Positions 52,676 through 61,253 of a stretch of 64,000 nucleotides of DNA are shown in pieces. The notes beneath the pieces were generated by a model that was not told where the DNA came from, searched no databases, and was given only the letters and a program-made list of their open reading frames with translations. The translations under genes and the position numbers were made by a program. The first letter of the stretch is position 1; each line of letters opens with the position of its first letter. Source of the DNA: Aerococcaceae bacterium NML190073 (GTDB lineage Bacteria > Bacillota > Bacilli > Lactobacillales > Aerococcaceae); NCBI GenBank assembly GCA_026131555.1, contig JAMXJH010000002.1, forward strand, positions 124,001 through 188,000, in the 5' to 3' direction.

Positions 52676-53194
52676 ATGTTAATTGACATTATTGATGATT
52701 CAGCTTACTTGAATGCATCACAAACACAACTCATTCAAGACATTATTGTTGAAGCTGCTCACAAATTACAACTCGGCGAACATATTGAAGTGGATATTTC
52801 TATTGTGTCCAACGAAACCATTCAACAGTTGAACCGAGATTATCGCAATATCGATAAGCCGACAGATGTCTTGAGTTTCGCACTGGAAGAAGTGGATAGC
52901 GAATTTGACATCGACTTTGAAGCTTTGAATTACGATGAGAGTGACGAAGACGAATCCACCGCAGAGGACGACATGGCTGATTTGGCGCGTCATTTAGGGG
53001 ACATCATTATTTCGTATCCGCGTGCGCAGGAGCAAGCCGAAGAGTACGGACATTCACTTGAGCGAGAATTGGCTTTCCTCGCCGTGCACGGTTTCTTACA
53101 TCTCAACGGTTACGACCATCAAACGGAAGCAGAATCAGCTGCTATGTTCACATTACAAGAAGAGGTGCTAGCAAGCTATGGGCTTACACGCTAA
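52676..53194 (+). CDS. ybeY: Endoribonuclease YbeY
   Basis: This 172-residue single-strand RNase acts in 16S rRNA maturation and ribosome quality control. The catalytic zinc motif HGFLHLNGYDH is at the C-terminus, and NRDYRNIDKPTDVLSFALEE is conserved. An acidic insertion (NYDESDEDESTAEDD, near 85-100) separates the two, longer than in E. coli YbeY. Start is ATG 52676 behind AAAGGAAT (TTG 52670 overlaps the site). The next gene begins inside its last codons. Confidence 0.93.
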   Translation: MLIDIIDDSAYLNASQTQLIQDIIVEAAHKLQLGEHIEVDISIVSNETIQQLNRDYRNIDKPTDVLSFALEEVDSEFDIDFEALNYDESDEDESTAEDDMADLARHLGDIIISYPRAQEQAEEYGHSLERELAFLAVHGFLHLNGYDHQTEAESAAMFTLQEEVLASYGLTR

Positions 53195-53555
53195 CCCAAA
53201 TTTTCTCACCGCAGTCAAAAACGCTCTCAACGGTATTCGGCACGCATTGAAAGCCGAACGCAACTTAAAGGTACATAGCTTGGTGACCGTTGCCGTTGTC
53301 GTTGTCGGTTTCGGCTTCGGGATTACTTCACTTGAATGGCTGGTCATCCTGTTAGCAATCGGACTCGTGTGGAGTACGGAATTAATCAATACAGCCGTGG
53401 AGAATACCGTTGACCTAATAGTAGGCGAGCAACTGCATCCTACTGCCAAAGTCGCCAAAGACGTCGCGGCGGGTGCGGTCATTATCAGTACCATAGTAGC
53501 CATGCTTATCGGAGGGATTATTTTCTTGCCGCGAATATTAACATGGTTCTTCTAA
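53178..53555 (+). CDS. dgkA: Diacylglycerol/undecaprenol kinase
   Basis: This 125-residue membrane kinase has three helices (about 32-52, 54-70, 98-120). The family's signature is ERNLKVHS (with conserved E), WSTELINTAVENTVDL and KVAKDVAAGAV. Gram-positive DgkA phosphorylates undecaprenol to recycle the lipid carrier. It overlaps ybeY by 17 bases. AGGTGC lies 10 bases upstream of the ATG. Confidence 0.93.
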   Translation: MGLHANPNFLTAVKNALNGIRHALKAERNLKVHSLVTVAVVVVGFGFGITSLEWLVILLAIGLVWSTELINTAVENTVDLIVGEQLHPTAKVAKDVAAGAVIISTIVAMLIGGIIFLPRILTWFF

Positions 53556-53581
53556 GCATACTAAAAGAAAAGGAATATTAA

Positions 53582-54487
53582 ATGAACAAACAACCATTCA
53601 AGTCCGGCTTCGTTGCCATTATCGGGCGACCGAATGTCGGCAAATCAACTTTACTCAACCGTTTCGTCGGACAAAAAATTGCCATTATGTCAGACAAAGC
53701 GCAGACAACGCGTAACAAAATCCAAGGTGTCCTAACGGATGAAGATGCGCAATTAGTTTTCATTGATACACCGGGCATTCATAAGCCTAAGCATGCATTG
53801 GGTGACTTTATGGTGAATACGGCGTATAGCGCCCTTAAAGGTGTCGACGCAATTCTAGTTGTTGTCAATGCCGCTGAGAAAATCGGACCCGGTGACCGCA
53901 CCGTTCTCGAACGCGTCAAAAATGTTTCCGTGCCGGTTTTCTTATTAGTCAACAAAATCGACTTAGTGTCACCCGATGATGTGTTACCGATTATAGAGAG
54001 CTACACAAATAACTATCAATTTGACCAAGTGTTTCCAATCAGCGCATTACAAGGAAACAACGTACCGGAGTTGATCGCAACCTTGAAGGATACGATGCCG
54101 GAAGGTCCACAATATTATCCTGCGAACCAAGTGATGGACCACCCTGAATACTTTGTTGTGGCTGAATTTATTCGTGAGAAAATTTTGCTCTTAACCAAAG
54201 AAGAAATTCCGCATTCCGTTGCCGTTCAAGTCCAAAGTATGCAACGCAATGAGAATGATAAGATTGAAGTTCAAGCAACGATTATTGTGGAGCGCAAGAG
54301 TCAGAAAGGAATTATTATCGGTGCCGGCGGACAAATGATTAAGAAGATTGGTCAGTTAGCACGACGTGATATCGAAGCACTTCTCGATGATAAGGTGTAC
54401 TTGGACCTATGGGTAAAAGTTCAGAAAAATTGGCGCGATCGCCAAACGAATTTGAATGATTTCGGCTATAAGCCGGACAATTATTAG
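53582..54487 (+). CDS. era: GTPase Era
   Basis: This 301-residue GTPase binds the 3' end of 16S rRNA for 30S assembly. G1 is GRPNVGKST (16-24), G3 DTPG, G4 NKID near 122, the [11 protein letters not shown]5 region, and a C-terminal KH domain ([22 protein letters not shown]). Length and order are canonical. AAAAGGAAT precedes the ATG. Confidence 0.96.
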   Translation: MNKQPFKSGFVAIIGRPNVGKSTLLNRFVGQKIAIMSDKAQTTRNKIQGVLTDEDAQLVFIDTPGIHKPKHALGDFMVNTAYSALKGVDAILVVVNAAEKIGPGDRTVLERVKNVSVPVFLLVNKIDLVSPDDVLPIIESYTNNYQFDQVFPISALQGNNVPELIATLKDTMPEGPQYYPANQVMDHPEYFVVAEFIREKILLLTKEEIPHSVAVQVQSMQRNENDKIEVQATIIVERKSQKGIIIGAGGQMIKKIGQLARRDIEALLDDKVYLDLWVKVQKNWRDRQTNLNDFGYKPDNY

Positions 54488-54488
54488 G

Positions 54489-54517
54489 AAAAGAGCGGAC
54501 ATTTGTCTGCTCTTTTT
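54489..54517 (+). terminator. Terminator of era
   Basis: AAAAGAGCGGACA and TGTC.GCTCTTTTT form a stem with a T tail. Confidence 0.7.
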
Positions 54518-54604
54518 AATATGCTTTAACGAAATACAAGGCTCGCTTTTCATAATGAAATACGCTAGACTAAGAGAGGAAAGACAACAGAGAGGGGTGA
54601 GTGA

Positions 54605-55381
54605 ATGAACGAACGATTTGAAGGAATCGTCTTATTTAAGCGACCGTATCGCGAACGAGATGCCTTGGTCAAAATTTTTACGTCAACGTATGGCACTAAG
54701 ATGTTTTTCGTCAAGCAAGCAGAGCGAGCGAATCATCCCTTGACAGCACAGTTGATTCCTTTAACATGGAATCATTATGTAGGTGACATTCATGAAGTTG
54801 GACTATCGTTCATTCGCGAAGGTCAAACAGCGGAAATGTTCCGTGAGATTCAAATGGATTACTTAAAGCAAGCCTATGCGGTTTACATTACGCAATTGGT
54901 GGATGCTTCAGTGGAGGATAATGAACCGAATCCTCCCTTGTATCGCCTACTTCATCAAGCTTTGAACGCTTTGAATAAAGGTCAATCTCCGGAAATTGTT
55001 GCTATTTACATGGAAATTCAATTATTGGCACAATTCGGTACGCAAATAGACTGGCAACATTGTGTGGAGTGCAAAGAAACAAAGTTGCAGAATGATTTCA
55101 GCATTGTACGACAAGGACTATTATGTAATGCGCATTGGCATTTAGATCAACATCGTTTGCGCATCTCTCCGCGTGCCATGCATATCGCTTCAACTTTGGC
55201 AAAAATTTCGCTCACTCAATTGCAGACAGTCAATATTAGCGAGCAAACAATCGCTGAGTTGCGACGTTTGATGGACGAACTGTATCAAGAATACGTTGGT
55301 ATCCGCTTGAAAAGCAAAAGCTACTTGAATCAGTTACGTAATATGCAACAATTGATGAAGCGCCCACCCACTGAGCAATAG
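54605..55381 (+). CDS. recO: DNA repair protein RecO
   Basis: This 258-residue RecO promotes RecA loading and annealing with RecF/RecR. The N-terminal OB-fold has GIVLFKRPYRERDALVKIFTSTYGTKMFFVK. The zinc-finger region has CVEC (near 151-154), then only CNAH further on, so the four-cysteine finger may be incomplete. C-terminal helices end in KSKSYLNQL. GAGAGGGGTG precedes the ATG. It follows era, as usual. Confidence 0.9.
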   Translation: MNERFEGIVLFKRPYRERDALVKIFTSTYGTKMFFVKQAERANHPLTAQLIPLTWNHYVGDIHEVGLSFIREGQTAEMFREIQMDYLKQAYAVYITQLVDASVEDNEPNPPLYRLLHQALNALNKGQSPEIVAIYMEIQLLAQFGTQIDWQHCVECKETKLQNDFSIVRQGLLCNAHWHLDQHRLRISPRAMHIASTLAKISLTQLQTVNISEQTIAELRRLMDELYQEYVGIRLKSKSYLNQLRNMQQLMKRPPTEQ

Positions 55382-55435
55382 TCATTACCGGTCTTTCGAA
55401 TTTGCAAAGTAGTGCATTGCGACAGATAAAAGATA

Positions 55436-55481
55436 AACATTGCTGATCACGATATTGAATCGCGTATCAGCAATGTTTTTT
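55436..55481 (+). terminator. Terminator of recO
   Basis: AACATTGCTGAT pairs with ATCAGCAATGTT, followed by T7. Confidence 0.9.
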
Positions 55482-55521
55482 TGTAATTGATAGAGAAAGT
55501 TTAGCGCAATGTATTTTTTTT

Positions 55522-55530
55522 TGGTATAAT
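55522..55530 (+). promoter_or_regulatory. Extended -10 promoter of the M24 peptidase gene
   Basis: TGGTATAAT: perfect -10 at 55525-55530 with the TGn extension. Confidence 0.65.
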
Positions 55531-55562
55531 GAAGTGGAAATTTAATGGAGAGAAGGATGAAT

Positions 55563-56624
55563 ATGTCACGTATTCAACGATTAAGAAACACTTTAACAGC
55601 CAAAAATTTAGATGCCATCATTGTGACGGATTTGTATAATTTGCGTTATTTAGCTAATTTTACAGGTTCGACAGGTGTGGCAGTCATTTCGCAGGAAGAT
55701 GCAGTTTTTATCACGGATTTCCGTTACACACGTCAAGCCAGTGAGCAAGCGGTCGGTTTTACTATCCGCCAGAACAAGCAAGACATTTTTGCTGAAATCA
55801 ATGATTACCTCATGGAAAAAGGATTGAAACGTGTCGGGTTTGAAGCCAACGAAATGCGTGTTTCAACTTATCTACGAATTAAGGAGTTCTTCGTTGCAGA
55901 GTTGGTGGCGACAACTGACCTTATTGAAGAATTGCGTCAAATTAAGGAACCGGCGGAACTCGATATTATGCGTGAAGCGTGTGCGATTACCGATGAAGCT
56001 TTCGCATATATACTCACTTACATTAAGCCGGGGCTGACTGAGATTCAAGTGGCAAATGAATTGGAGCGCTTTTTGAAAAGCAAGGGCGCCACAGCAATGT
56101 CATTCGATACAATCGTTGCCAGTGGCGTACGTTCATCTATGCCGCACGGTGTCGCTAGTGAAAAAGTAATTGAAGACGGCGACTTAGTTACATTGGATTT
56201 CGGCTGTTATTATAAAGGATACAGTTCGGATATGACGCGTACGTTTGCTGTCGGCAGTGTTAACCCCGAATTAGAAAAAATTTATCATATCGTATTAGAA
56301 GCGCACGAAATTGTGAATCGTGAAGCGAAAGCAGGGATGACAGGTAAAGAAATTGACGCATTGGCTCGTGATTATATCACAGCGAAAGGCTACGGTGAAT
56401 ATTTCGGACATGGGTTAGGTCATGGTCTAGGATTGAATGTCCATGAAATGCCGGGCGTCAATATACGCAATGAGAAGCCGGTATTAGCAGGCATGGTCAT
56501 TACAAATGAGCCGGGTATCTACATTGACGGACTGGGTGGCGTGCGCATTGAAGACGACCTACTCGTCACAGACAACGGTGTCGAAAGTTTGAACTGCAGT
56601 CCGAAGCATTTGATTATTATTTAG
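55563..56624 (+). CDS. pepP: Xaa-Pro aminopeptidase (M24B)
   Basis: This 353-residue aminopeptidase P-type enzyme removes N-terminal residues preceding proline. The creatinase-like N-domain (1-125) is followed by the pita-bread domain with metal ligands in VTLDFGCYYKGYSSDMTRTF (two D), FGHGLGHGLGLNVHE (H), ITNEPGIY (E) and GVRIEDDLLVT (E). Start is taken at ATG 55563 behind GAGAAGG; ATG 55557 and 55545 are in frame alternatives. In many Firmicutes efp follows; here an Asp23 gene does. Confidence 0.9.
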   Translation: MSRIQRLRNTLTAKNLDAIIVTDLYNLRYLANFTGSTGVAVISQEDAVFITDFRYTRQASEQAVGFTIRQNKQDIFAEINDYLMEKGLKRVGFEANEMRVSTYLRIKEFFVAELVATTDLIEELRQIKEPAELDIMREACAITDEAFAYILTYIKPGLTEIQVANELERFLKSKGATAMSFDTIVASGVRSSMPHGVASEKVIEDGDLVTLDFGCYYKGYSSDMTRTFAVGSVNPELEKIYHIVLEAHEIVNREAKAGMTGKEIDALARDYITAKGYGEYFGHGLGHGLGLNVHEMPGVNIRNEKPVLAGMVITNEPGIYIDGLGGVRIEDDLLVTDNGVESLNCSPKHLIII

Positions 56625-56636
56625 GAGGAAAGAAAC

Positions 56637-57056
56637 ATGACAATGGAATTACATCAACCATCATTAGGAGAAATCAATATTACAACACGAGTGCTGGAAA
56701 CTATTGCAGCCAAAGCTGCCAGCGAAGTAGAAGGTGTTCATAAATTGCACTCCAGCTTCCAAAAAGAAGTCGGCGGTTTATTAGGTATGGACTCAACGCG
56801 TGTGGGGGCTAGGGTGAAGCGCCAAGGATCTGAGATTAGTATTGATGTGGAAGTGCATTTAGCTTACGGTTACTCTATTCCTGAAGTGGCTATCAAAGTA
56901 CAGCAACGCGTGAAAGAGCAAATTTTGTTCATGACAGACTTGGTTGTGCAAGAAGTCAACGTGCATGTTGTAACGATTGAAACAGATAAAGGCAAAGAAA
57001 CAGACTATCTCCATTTAGCAGAAGAAGATGAAGTATTAGGTGAGCTCAGTGAGTAA
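56637..57056 (+). CDS. Asp23/Gls24 family protein (YqhY-like)
   Basis: This 139-residue protein has the Asp23 domain: GEINITTRVLETIAAKAASEVEGVHKL, VKRQGSEISIDVEVHLAYGYSIPEVAIKVQQRVKEQI, VQEVNVHVVTIETD. The position between pepP and nusB is that of YqhY, which influences acetyl-CoA carboxylase and membrane lipid homeostasis in B. subtilis. AGGAGGAAAG precedes the ATG. The nusB frame starts inside its end. Confidence 0.9.
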   Translation: MTMELHQPSLGEINITTRVLETIAAKAASEVEGVHKLHSSFQKEVGGLLGMDSTRVGARVKRQGSEISIDVEVHLAYGYSIPEVAIKVQQRVKEQILFMTDLVVQEVNVHVVTIETDKGKETDYLHLAEEDEVLGELSE

Positions 57057-57498
57057 TAAACAGAAACTAACCCGCCGTCAAGTACGGGAAAAAGCGGTTC
57101 AAACCCTCTATCAATTATTAGACCCGCAAGCAGATACAACCTTAGAAAGTGCCTTGGCGTTTTCATTAGAGGCGGGAAATGATCCCGAAGCAGGATTTGA
57201 GCATATTCAAGATGAGTACTTACAAGAATTGGTAGCCGGCGTGCAAACGCAATTGGAAACAATCGACCAGCAGATTACTACTCTCTTGACAGAAGGTTGG
57301 ACACTTCAACGCCTTGCAAAAATTGATCTTGCGATATTGCGTTTAGGCTTTTACGAGGTATTGTATGTTGATAACGAGAAAGTTCCGCCACAAGTGGCTG
57401 TCGATGAGGCCATCGAATTAAGCAAAACTTTCAGCGACGGCAAATCAACTAAATTTATTGCCGGCGTCTTATCGAAATTCATTGCTGATAAAGTATAA
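57049..57498 (+). CDS. nusB: Transcription antitermination factor NusB
   Basis: This all-helical protein of about 149 residues binds boxA RNA with S10 in rRNA antitermination. Motifs are LTRRQVREKAVQTLYQLL at the N-terminus and LAKIDLAILRLGFYEVLYVDNEKVPPQVAVDEAIELSKTFSDGKSTKFIAGVLSKF at the C-terminus. Start is GTG 57049 (AGGTGA 6 bases upstream), or GTG 57040 in frame. It overlaps the Asp23 gene end by 8 to 17 bases. Confidence 0.94.
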   Translation: MSNKQKLTRRQVREKAVQTLYQLLDPQADTTLESALAFSLEAGNDPEAGFEHIQDEYLQELVAGVQTQLETIDQQITTLLTEGWTLQRLAKIDLAILRLGFYEVLYVDNEKVPPQVAVDEAIELSKTFSDGKSTKFIAGVLSKFIADKV

Positions 57499-57512
57499 AT
57501 TGATTGAAAAGT

Positions 57513-57546
57513 AGCTGTTTTGGAATGTCCGAAACAGCTTTTTGTA
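57513..57546 (+). terminator. Terminator of nusB
   Basis: AGCTGTTT...AAACAGCT stem followed by TTTTG. Confidence 0.8.
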
Positions 57547-57563
57547 TAGAGGAGAGGAAATTA

Positions 57564-58226
57564 ATGAAGCAGTATTTGGAGATTAAGGTTGCGTTTGAAA
57601 CGCAACGCAATATCGAAAAAGCAAAACAAATGGCGGCGTATATGCGCAATCAATTTTCATATTATGGGTTGCAGACACCGGAAAGGCGCCGAATTTATCA
57701 ACCTTTATTGAAAGAAGCGCGCAAAATGAAAATGATTGATTGGCAATTCTTAGATCAATGCTGGGAGGATTCTCATCGTGAGTTTCAATATTTGGTGACA
57801 GATTATTTGACTGCTTTGCAAAAAGAACTAACTTATGAAGATATTGAGCGACATCTTAAACATTATGCCACAACGAAACAATGGTGGGATACGATTGACA
57901 GTTTGGATCGTATTATCGGAAATATTGCCTTCGTCGATGAGCGAGTTAACGATTTAATGTTGGTATGGTCGAAAGATGAGGATATGTGGTTGCGCCGCAT
58001 TGCAATCGATCATCAATTGACACGCAAAAATAAGACGAACAAAGAGTTGTTAGCACAAATTATTGTGAACAATTTAGGGAGTGAGGAATTTTTTATCAAT
58101 AAGGCGATTGGTTGGAGCTTGCGTGATTATTCGAAAATCAATCCCGATTGGGTGCGGAACTTTGTTGAACAACATCGACTACAAATGGCTCCTTTGAGCA
58201 TTCGGGAAGCCTGCAAATATCTGTAA
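57564..58226 (+). CDS. AlkD-like DNA alkylation repair protein
   Basis: This 220-residue all-helical HEAT-like protein is of the DNA_alkylation (AlkC/AlkD) family, which excises N3/N7-alkylated bases. Motifs include the basic YYGLQTPERRR (family GV..P.LR.), the central WWDTIDSLDRIIGNIA (WD.vD pattern carrying the catalytic D), LWRRIAIDHQL-like helices and FINKAIGWSLRDYSKINPDWV. Start is ATG 57564 behind GGAGAGG; upstream in-frame ATGs fall in the nusB terminator. Substrate is inferred from the family. Confidence 0.88.
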   Translation: MKQYLEIKVAFETQRNIEKAKQMAAYMRNQFSYYGLQTPERRRIYQPLLKEARKMKMIDWQFLDQCWEDSHREFQYLVTDYLTALQKELTYEDIERHLKHYATTKQWWDTIDSLDRIIGNIAFVDERVNDLMLVWSKDEDMWLRRIAIDHQLTRKNKTNKELLAQIIVNNLGSEEFFINKAIGWSLRDYSKINPDWVRNFVEQHRLQMAPLSIREACKYL

Positions 58227-58271
58227 TCCTCAAAATGTGGTTGACCGATTAGTAAATGTAAGATAAGATAG

Positions 58272-58299
58272 TTGAGTATTTAGCCGGCAAAAATACAAT
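58272..58299 (+). promoter_or_regulatory. folT promoter
   Basis: TTGAGT (58272-58277), 16 bp, TACAAT (58294-58299), just before the THF riboswitch. Confidence 0.65.
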
Positions 58300-58304
58300 A
58301 ATAA

Positions 58305-58398
58305 ATCAGAGTAGGAAATAAAGCGTTAAGTGTTGAGTGGATGGGATGTTGCCCTCAAACGAAAAAAGATAGAAGAATACGATTAAATGTACTTCTTG
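58305..58398 (+). ncRNA. Tetrahydrofolate (THF) riboswitch
   Basis: AGAGTAGG opens a P1-type helix, followed by the highly conserved GCGTTAAGTG, TGGATGGGATGTTGCC and CAAACGAAA core segments and closing TACTTCT. These match the consensus of the THF riboswitch found upstream of folT and folE in Firmicutes. The downstream gene is a folate ECF S-component, which agrees. Beyond the aptamer, ATTAAATGTA (58382), GCATTTAATT (58428) and AATTAAATGTA (58454) can pair alternatively, probably forming the expression platform. Confidence 0.88.
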
Positions 58399-58487
58399 CT
58401 TTTGCGGTTTTATTTCTGCATTCGCTGCATTTAATTTCATCTGAATAATCAATTAAATGTAGCACTCTAACTAAAGGAGATGCTATT

Positions 58488-59087
58488 ATGTCAAACAATT
58501 TGAACAACAAGAAGTGGAACTCAACGCGCTATTTAACAATTATTGCGTTGTTAATCGGAATTAGAATTATCCTCGGGTACTTGCCGAGCATTAAGACACC
58601 CGTCGTGCAAATGGGATGGGGCTTTATCGGAACGGCTTTTACAGGTGCGTTATTTAATCCGCTCATTTCAGCGTTTATCGGCGGAGCAGCTGATATTCTG
58701 ACTTTTTTTATCAATGGTCAAGGACATTTCTTTTTCGGTTATACATTGAGTGCGGCACTTGCCGGAGCAATTTATTCAATTGGTCTATATAAGAAACCGA
58801 AAACTATTTTGAGAATTGGAACAACAGTGCTAATCGTTACACTCTTCATCAATATTTTCCTCGGGTCTTTGTGGATTTATATGATGCGTTATGAACCGGC
58901 AGTGAACTTTACCGGCAATTTCGCTGCAAAATTATGGTATCACATGACGCAGGAGGAACAATTTTGGGTGTGGATGACACCGAGAATCGTTAAAAATTTA
59001 GTGTCGTTTCCACTGAATTCATTGGTACTTACAGTATTGTTCAAGCAACCGCAAATATTAGCCTTAATCAAGAAATACGAATTATAA
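58488..59087 (+). CDS. folT: Folate ECF transporter S component FolT
   Basis: This 199-residue substrate-binding membrane subunit of an energy-coupling-factor importer has about six hydrophobic helices: YLTIIALLIGIRIILGYLPS, the GFIGTAFTGALFNPLISAFIGGAADILTF region (A...G..G.l.D.l pattern), GHFFFGYTLSAALAGAIYS, and a C-terminal IVKNLVSFPLNSLVLTVLF. Folate specificity is inferred from the THF riboswitch in front and overall likeness to FolT. The shared EcfA/A'/T module is not in the window. AAGGAGATGC precedes the ATG. Confidence 0.9.
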   Translation: MSNNLNNKKWNSTRYLTIIALLIGIRIILGYLPSIKTPVVQMGWGFIGTAFTGALFNPLISAFIGGAADILTFFINGQGHFFFGYTLSAALAGAIYSIGLYKKPKTILRIGTTVLIVTLFINIFLGSLWIYMMRYEPAVNFTGNFAAKLWYHMTQEEQFWVWMTPRIVKNLVSFPLNSLVLTVLFKQPQILALIKKYEL

Positions 59088-59096
59088 AGCAAAAAA

Positions 59097-59133
59097 AACA
59101 GACAGTATGGTGTAATTTGCCATACTGTCTGTT
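59097..59133. terminator. Bidirectional terminator
   Basis: AAACAGACAGTATGG and its complement, separated by a 7-base loop, between convergent folT and the HAD gene. Confidence 0.88.
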
Positions 59134-59138
59134 TGTGT

Positions 59139-59822
59139 CTACAAGATATTGCGTAACTCATCGAGATGAGCTACATCGTAAGCAACGGAGTAACCTTTCG
59201 GTAATATCTCTTTGTTTGGGTTGATCCAACACACATCCATTCCGAAATTATTCGCTCCTTTAATGTCACTCGATAAGGAATCACCAATCATTAATGCGCG
59301 CTCTTTTTGGAAGTTGTTTCCTAAAGATTCAACGCTTCGCTCGAAAAATAAAGTATTCGGCTTGGCAACACCCAATTTCTCCGAAATGAATAAATCATCG
59401 AAATAGTGAAGGAAGTTGGCTTTTTCCAAACGTTGGACTTGCGTGTTGTAAACGCCATTTGAAGCGGCATAGATGCGGTAGCCTCGCTCCTTCAAATGAG
59501 ACATGAAGTCTTCAGCGCCATCGACTAAGAAGAGGTAATCCGATAAATAATGTCGGAATCGGTCATCTGTTTCCGTACCACTTAATATTACGCCATATTG
59601 GGCAAAAAAGTCCGGGAATCGCTTGGCAAGCAATGCATCTTTCGTTAGTTTACCAACTTCAAGTTGTTCCCATAAAGCTAAATTATAGCGAATGAATGTT
59701 TGAAGTAAGTTGGCAGAGTAGGTCACCTCTAATTCTTGGCAAATTTGCTCAAAGGCACTTGCCTGACTCCTGCTAAAGTCGAGAATGGTATTATCCAAAT
59801 CAAGAAAAATATCGTTGTACAT
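59139..59822 (-). CDS. HAD hydrolase, YjjG-type nucleotidase
   Basis: This 227-residue HAD-superfamily phosphatase has motif I DIFLDLDNTILDF (catalytic D9/D11 region), motif II YAASNGV, motif III K near 149 (SEKLGVAKPN) and motif IV MIGDSLSSDIKGANN. YjjG-type members dephosphorylate pyrimidine monophosphates, including non-canonical ones; substrate here is inferred. AAAGGAACAT lies before the ATG on the - strand. It is 57 bases downstream of the ThrE-like pair and may be in the same transcript. Confidence 0.88.
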   Translation of the reverse strand: MYNDIFLDLDNTILDFSRSQASAFEQICQELEVTYSANLLQTFIRYNLALWEQLEVGKLTKDALLAKRFPDFFAQYGVILSGTETDDRFRHYLSDYLFLVDGAEDFMSHLKERGYRIYAASNGVYNTQVQRLEKANFLHYFDDLFISEKLGVAKPNTLFFERSVESLGNNFQKERALMIGDSLSSDIKGANNFGMDVCWINPNKEILPKGYSVAYDVAHLDELRNIL

Positions 59823-59879
59823 AAAATGTTCCTTTCTAATTTCGTGGGGAGCGCCACTTTTTGACGAGAGTATGTTGTT

Positions 59880-60326
59880 TCACTGCTTTTTGTTAGATTG
59901 TTTGCGGAGATAGGAGTAGATGTCAAGCAAAGAATCTACTAGGAAGATTGACAAGGCAATTGCGCCGGCGATGAGCAGGGTTTGTAACAAGTAATGTCCC
60001 GCTTGCCCTGAATCTTGATTAATGTAATGGAATGCCGTGCGATAAATGCCAATTCCCGGCACCAATGGGAAAAAACCAGGAATGTAGAACATGGTGACAG
60101 GCGCCTTGAAGACACGTGCAAAAGTTTGTGACATAATTGCGATGCCGATTCCTGCTAAGAGGGTAGCGCCGACAACGTCATAATGAGGCAATACAACTAA
60201 ATAAATGCCATAACCGAAAGCGCCGACCAATCCTGTTTTGAAGAGGAGGGTGCGTGGCGTTTCAACTACGAGTGAGGCGCTGACGGTAGCGATGTATGCG
60301 CCAATCAATTGAATGAAGAAAGACAT
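59880..60326 (-). CDS. Threonine/serine exporter, C-terminal half (ThrE_2)
   Basis: This 148-residue protein has four to five membrane helices: FFIQLIGAYIATVSASLVVETP, FKTGLVGAFGYGIYLVVLP, and FYIPGFFPLVPGIGIYRTAF (PG..pLVPG, family signature). It corresponds to the small subunit of the split ThrE system (YjjB-type) and pairs with the upstream gene product. Start ATG overlaps the stop of the upstream gene by one base, implying stoichiometric translation. Confidence 0.87.
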   Translation of the reverse strand: MSFFIQLIGAYIATVSASLVVETPRTLLFKTGLVGAFGYGIYLVVLPHYDVVGATLLAGIGIAIMSQTFARVFKAPVTMFYIPGFFPLVPGIGIYRTAFHYINQDSGQAGHYLLQTLLIAGAIALSIFLVDSLLDIYSYLRKQSNKKQ

Positions 60327-61093
60327 TATACATTCACCCCATTCGACAGAAATAATCCAAGGGCAACACCAATAGCCAGACTGGTGGCAATCACGACAGC
60401 TTCTGAAAGCTTCGCCATACCGGACACGTAGTCACCTTTCAAAGTGTCACGAATTCCGTTTGTAAAGGCGGTTCCTGGGAAGAGTGGCATCAAAGCGCTG
60501 ACGATAATAATATCCAGAGATTGTTCCCCAGTTACCATCTGCAAAATGAGCGGCATGCAAAAACCTAATAAAGTTGTCGCCACCGTTCCGTTGAGAATGG
60601 CGTTCATGCCGACCGCTTTTTGGAACCAGCCTGAAAGAATAACGAGAATGGCGGCAATACCGGAAATCAGCACATCTGTCATGGTACCACCAAGGAGCAT
60701 CGCGAAAGATACAACGAGCAGGAAGATAGAAATATCTTTATGCAAAACCGTGTATTCGGCTTCGTCAACGTGAGTTAACTGCGCAAAGGCTTCGTCAATA
60801 TCAATGGCACCTGAGGTAAGTTGGCGCGAAATATGGTTGACGCGGTAAATCTTACGGAGGTGGGTTCCACGTTCTCTAATACGGAGAACTAGAGTGATTG
60901 GATCGATTGACGGGTCATCTAAAGTCATGAATAAGCCGGTTGTATTGGCGAATACTTCTGTGGTTGCCAATTGACTGGTTTGCAAGATGCGCTTCACGGT
61001 GTCTTCAACACGGTAACTTTCTGCTTGTGATTCGAGCATGATTTTGCCGGCGAGTGCGGCTGTTTCGGAAATTTTTTTGTAATGTGGGTTCAT
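60326..61093 (-). CDS. Threonine/serine exporter, N-terminal half (ThrE)
   Basis: This 255-residue protein (start ATG 61093 behind AGGTGA; a longer frame exists) has a cytoplasmic N-domain (AALAGKIMLESQAESYRVEDTVKRI, then LVLRIRERGTHLRKIYRVNHISR) and about five membrane helices with PLFPGTAFTNGIRDTLKGDYVSG (PG..itN..rD.l.gd..sG, the ThrE signature). YjjP-type half of a serine/threonine (in E. coli also succinate) exporter. Divergent from the L-serine dehydratase genes. Confidence 0.88.
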   Translation of the reverse strand: MNPHYKKISETAALAGKIMLESQAESYRVEDTVKRILQTSQLATTEVFANTTGLFMTLDDPSIDPITLVLRIRERGTHLRKIYRVNHISRQLTSGAIDIDEAFAQLTHVDEAEYTVLHKDISIFLLVVSFAMLLGGTMTDVLISGIAAILVILSGWFQKAVGMNAILNGTVATTLLGFCMPLILQMVTGEQSLDIIIVSALMPLFPGTAFTNGIRDTLKGDYVSGMAKLSEAVVIATSLAIGVALGLFLSNGVNV

Positions 61094-61253
61094 TGGAATC
61101 ACCTGATTTATACAAATTATTTTGTTTATGCATGGATTTAATGGTAACATATAACAGAGATAATCACTATCGTTTTAGGCAGTTTTTTTAATTGTTTTGT
61201 TTGAATGATTTTTAAGAGAGTACGAATATATAGAAGTGAATGGTGGAGTTTGT

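Noticed and set aside
58529-58714. Complementary-strand frames inside strong genes (for example in folT, metN, cas9)
   Set aside because: They lie opposite well-supported genes, show no family pattern and lack ribosome sites.
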